In this document: positions 60,393-64,000 of the stretch, one piece after another
How the letters are laid out: every line of letters begins with the position of its first letter
Numbering within the stretch: position 1 is the stretch's first letter
Assembly: GCF_025200715.1 (NCBI RefSeq)
Contig: NZ_CP104143.1
Coordinates: 1,116,001-1,180,000 of the forward strand
DNA from: Rhizobium sullae
Lineage (GTDB): Bacteria; Pseudomonadota; Alphaproteobacteria; Rhizobiales; Rhizobiaceae
Length of the DNA stretch: 64,000 nt
Direction of reading: 5' to 3'
Program-made: the position numbers and the translations under genes
Notes under the pieces: model-generated
What the model was told of the DNA's origin: nothing
The model's input: only the letters and a program-made list of their open reading frames with translations
Databases searched by the model: none

Positions 60393-60791
60393 TCAGTCAA
60401 GAGCGGCGGCTGTTTGTGGTTCCTGAGTAGAGACGGCATTTAGCCGCTGCTTGGTCTGTGCGCGCCGGTAGACGGCGCTGCCCGCAAGGATGCCGAGCAT
60501 GGCGCCGGCCGCCTTGATGACGGCATCGTGAAGGCGGGCGTGCCGCGTCGGCGACAGGTATTGCAGGAACTCGATGGCAAGCGTGCCGAAGATCAGCAGG
60601 AGTGCCACGAGCTTCCACTGTTTCGGATAGCCAAGCGCGAAAACGAAGCCCGTGACGGCATAAGCGAGCGCGCGGTCGGCGTTGACGCTGGTCATCGTGT
60701 GCGGTCGGAGGCCGATCGGCGAAATGGTGACGAAAATGATAGCGGCAAGCAGCAGCCAGGCGAGCGGTCGCATAAAACGGGAGGTCATCAT
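60393..60791 (-). CDS. VanZ-like family membrane protein
   Basis: 132 residues with four hydrophobic segments (MRPLAWLLLAAIIFVTISPI, ALAYAVTGFVFALGYP, WKLVALLLIFGTLAIEFLQY, AVIKAAGAMLGILAGSAVYR) and the VanZ motif SPTRHARLHDAVIKAAGA. Small VanZ-like proteins are widespread and of unknown role. Confidence 0.85.
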   Translation of the reverse strand: MMTSRFMRPLAWLLLAAIIFVTISPIGLRPHTMTSVNADRALAYAVTGFVFALGYPKQWKLVALLLIFGTLAIEFLQYLSPTRHARLHDAVIKAAGAMLGILAGSAVYRRAQTKQRLNAVSTQEPQTAAALD

Positions 60792-60955
60792 CCTGTTACG
60801 TTAGCAGCATTGCAAAGCGAACGCACGGGGGAGCCGCAGCAATCCGCCGGACGCGATGAAGAAAACCTTTCCGCACGGAACCGCGTGGTGGCCGAACCGA
60901 CTTCTTTTGCCGGCCGACCTGTGCCATAGCGAAGGCCTGACACAGGAATGGACCG

Positions 60956-62212
60956 ATGACCGTCACACGACATGATGTAGACCGCGCGGAAGAAGCGTTG
61001 CGCACCCTCTTTCCGGCAACGCCGCTGCAGCTCAACGACCATCTTTCGGCGCGCTACGGCGCGGATATCTGGCTGAAACGGGAGGATCTGTCGCCCGTCC
61101 GCTCCTACAAGATCCGCGGCGCCTTCAATTTCCTCCGCAAGGCGATCACTGAAGGCGGCGGCGAGCGCCTCTTCGTCTGCGCTTCAGCTGGCAACCATGC
61201 GCAAGGCTTTGCCTATGTCTGCCGCCATTTCGGTGTCCAGGGCGTGGTCTTCATGCCGGTGACGACGCCGCAGCAGAAGATCGACAAGACGCGCATATTC
61301 GGCGCCGAATTCATCACCATCAAGCTTTACGGCGATTTCTTCGATCAGTGCTATCAGGCCGCACGCGATCACGCGGAGGCGGCCGGAGGCGTCATGGTGC
61401 CGCCCTTCGACCATGCGGATATTATCGAGGGGCAGGCAACGGTCGCAGCCGAAATCCTGCAGCAGCTACCGGAGGGCAGGGTGCCGGACATGCTGGTCCT
61501 GCCGGTCGGCGGCGGCGGGCTTGCTGCGGGCATCACCGGCTATCTCAAGGGTTCCGTTCCGGAATCCGCCTTTGTCTTCACCGAGCCGGCGGGCGCGCCG
61601 AGCCTGAAGCGGAGCATCGAGGCTGGTGAAGTCGTCACGCTTTCCAGGGTCGACAATTTTGTCGATGGCGCGGCCGTTGCCCGCATCGGCGACCTGAATT
61701 TCGCAGCGCTCAAGGGTTTTTCAGCCGGGCAGGTCATGCTGATGCCGGAGAACGCCATCTGCGTGACGATTTCGGAAATGCTTAATGTCGAGGGCGTCGT
61801 GCTGGAGCCGGCGGGGGCTTTGTCCCTGACGGCGATCGCGGCGATGGATCCGCAGGCCATCCGCGGCAAGACGATCGTTGCCGTCGTCTCCGGCGGCAAT
61901 TTCGACTTCGAGCGGCTGCCCGACGTCAAGGAACGCGCGATGCGCCACGCCGGGCTGAAGAAATACTTCATCCTGCGGCTGCCACAGCGTCCGGGCGCGC
62001 TCCGCGATTTCCTCAACCTGCTCGGGCCCGATGACGACATCGCCCGCTTCGAATACCTGAAGAAGACGGCGCGCAACTTCGGCTCGGTGCTGATCGGCAT
62101 CGAAACCAAGGCGCCGGAGAACTTCGCCACCTTGATTTCGAATTTCGAAAAGGCGGGCATGGGCTTCGAGGACATCACCGAGAACGACATCCTCGCCAAC
62201 CTCATCATTTGA
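60956..62212 (+). CDS. ilvA: Threonine dehydratase (threonine ammonia-lyase)
   Basis: 418 residues; converts threonine to 2-oxobutanoate. PLP Lys in SPVRSYKIRGAFNF, FVCASAGNHAQGFAYVC, then the phosphate-binding glycine loop VLPVGGGGLAAGI, and the Ser/Cys region VSGGNFDFERL. The C-terminal 90 residues (YFILRLPQRPGALRDFLNLL) form one ACT-like domain, consistent with regulated biosynthetic enzyme of short type. First step of isoleucine synthesis. Confidence 0.93.
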   Translation: MTVTRHDVDRAEEALRTLFPATPLQLNDHLSARYGADIWLKREDLSPVRSYKIRGAFNFLRKAITEGGGERLFVCASAGNHAQGFAYVCRHFGVQGVVFMPVTTPQQKIDKTRIFGAEFITIKLYGDFFDQCYQAARDHAEAAGGVMVPPFDHADIIEGQATVAAEILQQLPEGRVPDMLVLPVGGGGLAAGITGYLKGSVPESAFVFTEPAGAPSLKRSIEAGEVVTLSRVDNFVDGAAVARIGDLNFAALKGFSAGQVMLMPENAICVTISEMLNVEGVVLEPAGALSLTAIAAMDPQAIRGKTIVAVVSGGNFDFERLPDVKERAMRHAGLKKYFILRLPQRPGALRDFLNLLGPDDDIARFEYLKKTARNFGSVLIGIETKAPENFATLISNFEKAGMGFEDITENDILANLII

Positions 62213-62249
62213 CTTTGCGGGCGCGGGCGGCCCGTGCTAAAGGCGAAAC

Positions 62250-62573
62250 ATGACTTCGATCTTTTCCAGCATTTTCTCGATGTTTTCCGGCGGCAAAGCC
62301 GCCGAGCCCGGTGCAAGCCCGAAGGGCGAGCCGCAGCTTTACGGCGAGTGCGCCATCTATGCCGAGCCGCGCAAGGAAGGCGGACAGTACCGCCTGGCCG
62401 GCCGCATCGAAAAGACGGTCGGCGGCGAGGTCCTGGTGCGCAATTTCATCCGCGCCGACATGTTCTCCTCGTCGGACGATGCAATCGAATGCACTGTGCG
62501 CAAGGCGCAGCAGATCATCGATCAGCATGGGCCATCGCTCTTCGCCGACGGCGAAAAGGAGCGGCAGGTCTAA
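62250..62573 (+). CDS. HlyU family protein
   Basis: 107 residues. Core: ECAIYAEPRKEGGQYRLAGR, EVLVRNFIRADMFSSSDDAI and KAQQIIDQHGPSLFAD, matching the HlyU family (a domain distinct from the Vibrio winged-helix HlyU). It lies 37 bp after ilvA. Function in rhizobia unknown. Confidence 0.82.
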   Translation: MTSIFSSIFSMFSGGKAAEPGASPKGEPQLYGECAIYAEPRKEGGQYRLAGRIEKTVGGEVLVRNFIRADMFSSSDDAIECTVRKAQQIIDQHGPSLFADGEKERQV

Positions 62574-62716
62574 CGGCCCTTCGCCGGCGAGCCGCTGCCT
62601 GGCAGTACCGTGCCGTGCAAGTCATCCGGCATGAAGCTGTTCATTTGCGGGCGTGAACTGGACCGTTTCTTAACCGTATCGCGCTATAAAGGGCGGGTTG
62701 GGGAGCGAAAAGCGCG

Positions 62717-63985
62717 ATGGCAATTGTCAATCTCGGTCTCGTTGTGGTGGAAGCTGTCGGCTACTTCGCGCTGATGGTGAGCCTGCTGCATTTCCGCCAC
62801 CGGCTGGGCCTTGGCGTCTTCATGACTGCGCTTGGCGTCATGCATTTCCTGGAAACCTATCTCGCTGCCGTATTCTACGTGTCGCTGCCCTTCGGCGTCG
62901 CCTCGCCCGGCTCGTCGGTCTTCTTCGCCGGCAAGCTGATGATGATCCTGATGCTCTACCTTCAAGAGGATGCGTCGACGGTTCGGCAGCCGATCTACGG
63001 CCTGTTCCTCGGCAATCTGCTGACCGTTGCGATCGCGTGGATTCTGCAACTGCACGAGACCGTCGAGATTTCGCCCGGCAACGCCGCCGATTTCAGCTTC
63101 CTGAAGGAGATGGGCTGGCTGATGGTCTGGGGCACGGCGCTGCTCTATGTCGATTCGCTCGGCATCATCCTGCTTTACGAGCGCCTCGGCCATTGGTTGA
63201 AACGCAAGGTGATCTTCCGTTTCATGCTGTGCGGATTCGCACTTCTGACCTTCGACCAGATCGGCTTCTTCGGCGCCTTGCACTATTTTCTCGACGTGCC
63301 GCTGGCGGCCTTCTGGGACGGCTGGAGGGCGAAGATGTTCGCGGTCTGCATCTATACCGCGCTCTTTGCCTTCTACCGGCTCTATATTCACCGGAACGGC
63401 GTTCCGGCCGCCGCGCGCTCGCTCAGCGACCTGTTCGGCGACCTGACGTTCCGCGAGCGATACAACGATCTTCTCGAACGGACAGGCAGGGACATGCTGA
63501 CCGGCGTCTACGACCGCTCGCGCATGGAACTCGAAGCGCCGGTCATGATGCGGGAAGCCCTGCGGCAGGGACAGTTCATGACCGTCGTCATTATCGATGC
63601 CGACCACTTCAAGGACGTCAACGACAATTTTGGCCATCTGCAGGGCGACGAAGTGCTGAAGGGGATCGCTTCCCGGCTTGCGGCCATCCTGCGCTCCGCA
63701 GACCGGGTGTTCCGCTTCGGCGGCGAAGAATTCGTCGCTATCTGCCCGGGCACGGACCACGAGGAAGGCTTGCTGGTCGCAGAACGCCTCAGATGGGCGA
63801 TCGCGACAAGCGTCAGGACGCCGGACGGAAGACCTGTCACCGTCAGCATCGGCGTTGCGACCGCCGACGCGGACGGCGTCAGCTTCACCACCGTTCTCTC
63901 GACCGCCGATCACCGGCTCTATCAGGCGAAGAAGAACGGCAGGAACTGCGTCTTCGGGCGGACGGGCCCGGTCAACGTCAGTTAA
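62717..63985 (+). CDS. Diguanylate cyclase with N-terminal membrane sensor
   Basis: 422 residues. The N-terminal half has about six hydrophobic segments (VVEAVGYFALMVSLL, FFAGKLMMILMLYL, LLTVAIAWILQL, LMVWGTALLYVDSLG, FMLCGFALLTFDQIG). The GGDEF domain starts near residue 255: MLTGVYDRSRMELE, VIIDADHFKDVNDNFGHLQG, then RSADRVFRFGGEEFVAI with an intact GGEEF active site and an RxxD (RSAD) I-site five residues before it for feedback inhibition. It makes c-di-GMP from GTP at the inner membrane. Confidence 0.94.
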   Translation: MAIVNLGLVVVEAVGYFALMVSLLHFRHRLGLGVFMTALGVMHFLETYLAAVFYVSLPFGVASPGSSVFFAGKLMMILMLYLQEDASTVRQPIYGLFLGNLLTVAIAWILQLHETVEISPGNAADFSFLKEMGWLMVWGTALLYVDSLGIILLYERLGHWLKRKVIFRFMLCGFALLTFDQIGFFGALHYFLDVPLAAFWDGWRAKMFAVCIYTALFAFYRLYIHRNGVPAAARSLSDLFGDLTFRERYNDLLERTGRDMLTGVYDRSRMELEAPVMMREALRQGQFMTVVIIDADHFKDVNDNFGHLQGDEVLKGIASRLAAILRSADRVFRFGGEEFVAICPGTDHEEGLLVAERLRWAIATSVRTPDGRPVTVSIGVATADADGVSFTTVLSTADHRLYQAKKNGRNCVFGRTGPVNVS

Positions 63986-64000
63986 TCCGACGCTTGGTTC

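Noticed and set aside
1..64000. CRISPR arrays, prophage structural genes, rRNA operons, conjugation genes
   Set aside because: No regularly spaced repeats, no phage head/tail or Tra/Vir-like proteins and no rRNA sequence were seen.

Overview
The window looks like chromosomal DNA of a Rhizobiaceae bacterium (Rhizobium/Agrobacterium-like). The main pointers are a circularly permuted two-piece tmRNA gene whose tag reads ANDNNAKEYALAA, a cobalamin-dependent class II ribonucleotide reductase as the large nrd gene, a GTTC-N7-GTTC LexA-type box, a rhizobial-style two-hairpin intergenic repeat, and protein sequences that read throughout as alphaproteobacterial. Identifications come from reading motifs and family resemblance; no database search was run.

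Layout. 1-11.5 kb: the 3' end of an OmpA-family gene, a DUF2000 gene divergent from an AraC-type regulator, an AbrB-type membrane protein, a LysR regulator divergent from an aldo/keto reductase, a GlcD/D-lactate dehydrogenase-type flavoenzyme, a 1244-residue AsmA-like protein, and the run ssrA-sspB-DUF4169-RHH on the minus strand. 12-18.7 kb: thyA and folA (dTMP synthesis) around two small minus-strand genes, then hflK-hflC-DUF2065-degP (membrane and periplasmic protein quality control). 18.8-24 kb: an accessory stretch with a cupin, a one-piece nucleotidyltransferase-HEPN protein, a class III cyclase with TPRs, fragments of aromatic-oxidation genes and an Lrp regulator. 24.2-30.4 kb: a family-5 (Dpp/Opp/nickel type) ABC importer operon on the minus strand with its own GntR regulator inside it.

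30.6-38.8 kb: a metal-handling island. It holds a GNAT acetyltransferase, an RcnA-type Ni/Co exporter, an RcnR-type repressor, a DedA protein, a duplicated beta-domain protein, a hydrolase-fold protein without its nucleophile, a second CsoR/RcnR/DmeR-type repressor, a His-rich protein, a HupE/UreJ-like permease and a membrane-anchor protein. Intergenic TATCCCC/GGGGATA palindromes recur upstream of several of these genes, suggesting one metal-responsive regulon. 39-45.8 kb: a polar amino-acid ABC importer, a flavin monooxygenase, a LysR regulator and a two-gene carboxymuconolactone decarboxylase/AhpD-like pair, probably one uptake-and-oxidation module. 46-51 kb: an orphan HNH gene, an orphan SOS box, and nrdJ preceded by two NrdR boxes spaced 31 bp apart.

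52-55.9 kb: housekeeping genes (gpt, a universal stress protein, a CinA-type protein, wrbA, a small lipoprotein). 55.97-60.35 kb: a decayed integration hot spot around tRNA-Leu(UAA), with a diverged duplicate of the tRNA 3' half, an unknown HTH-like protein, a chimeric recombinase/IS630 fragment and two decayed tyrosine-recombinase 3' ends. 60.4-64 kb: a VanZ-like protein, threonine dehydratase, a HlyU-like protein and a diguanylate cyclase.
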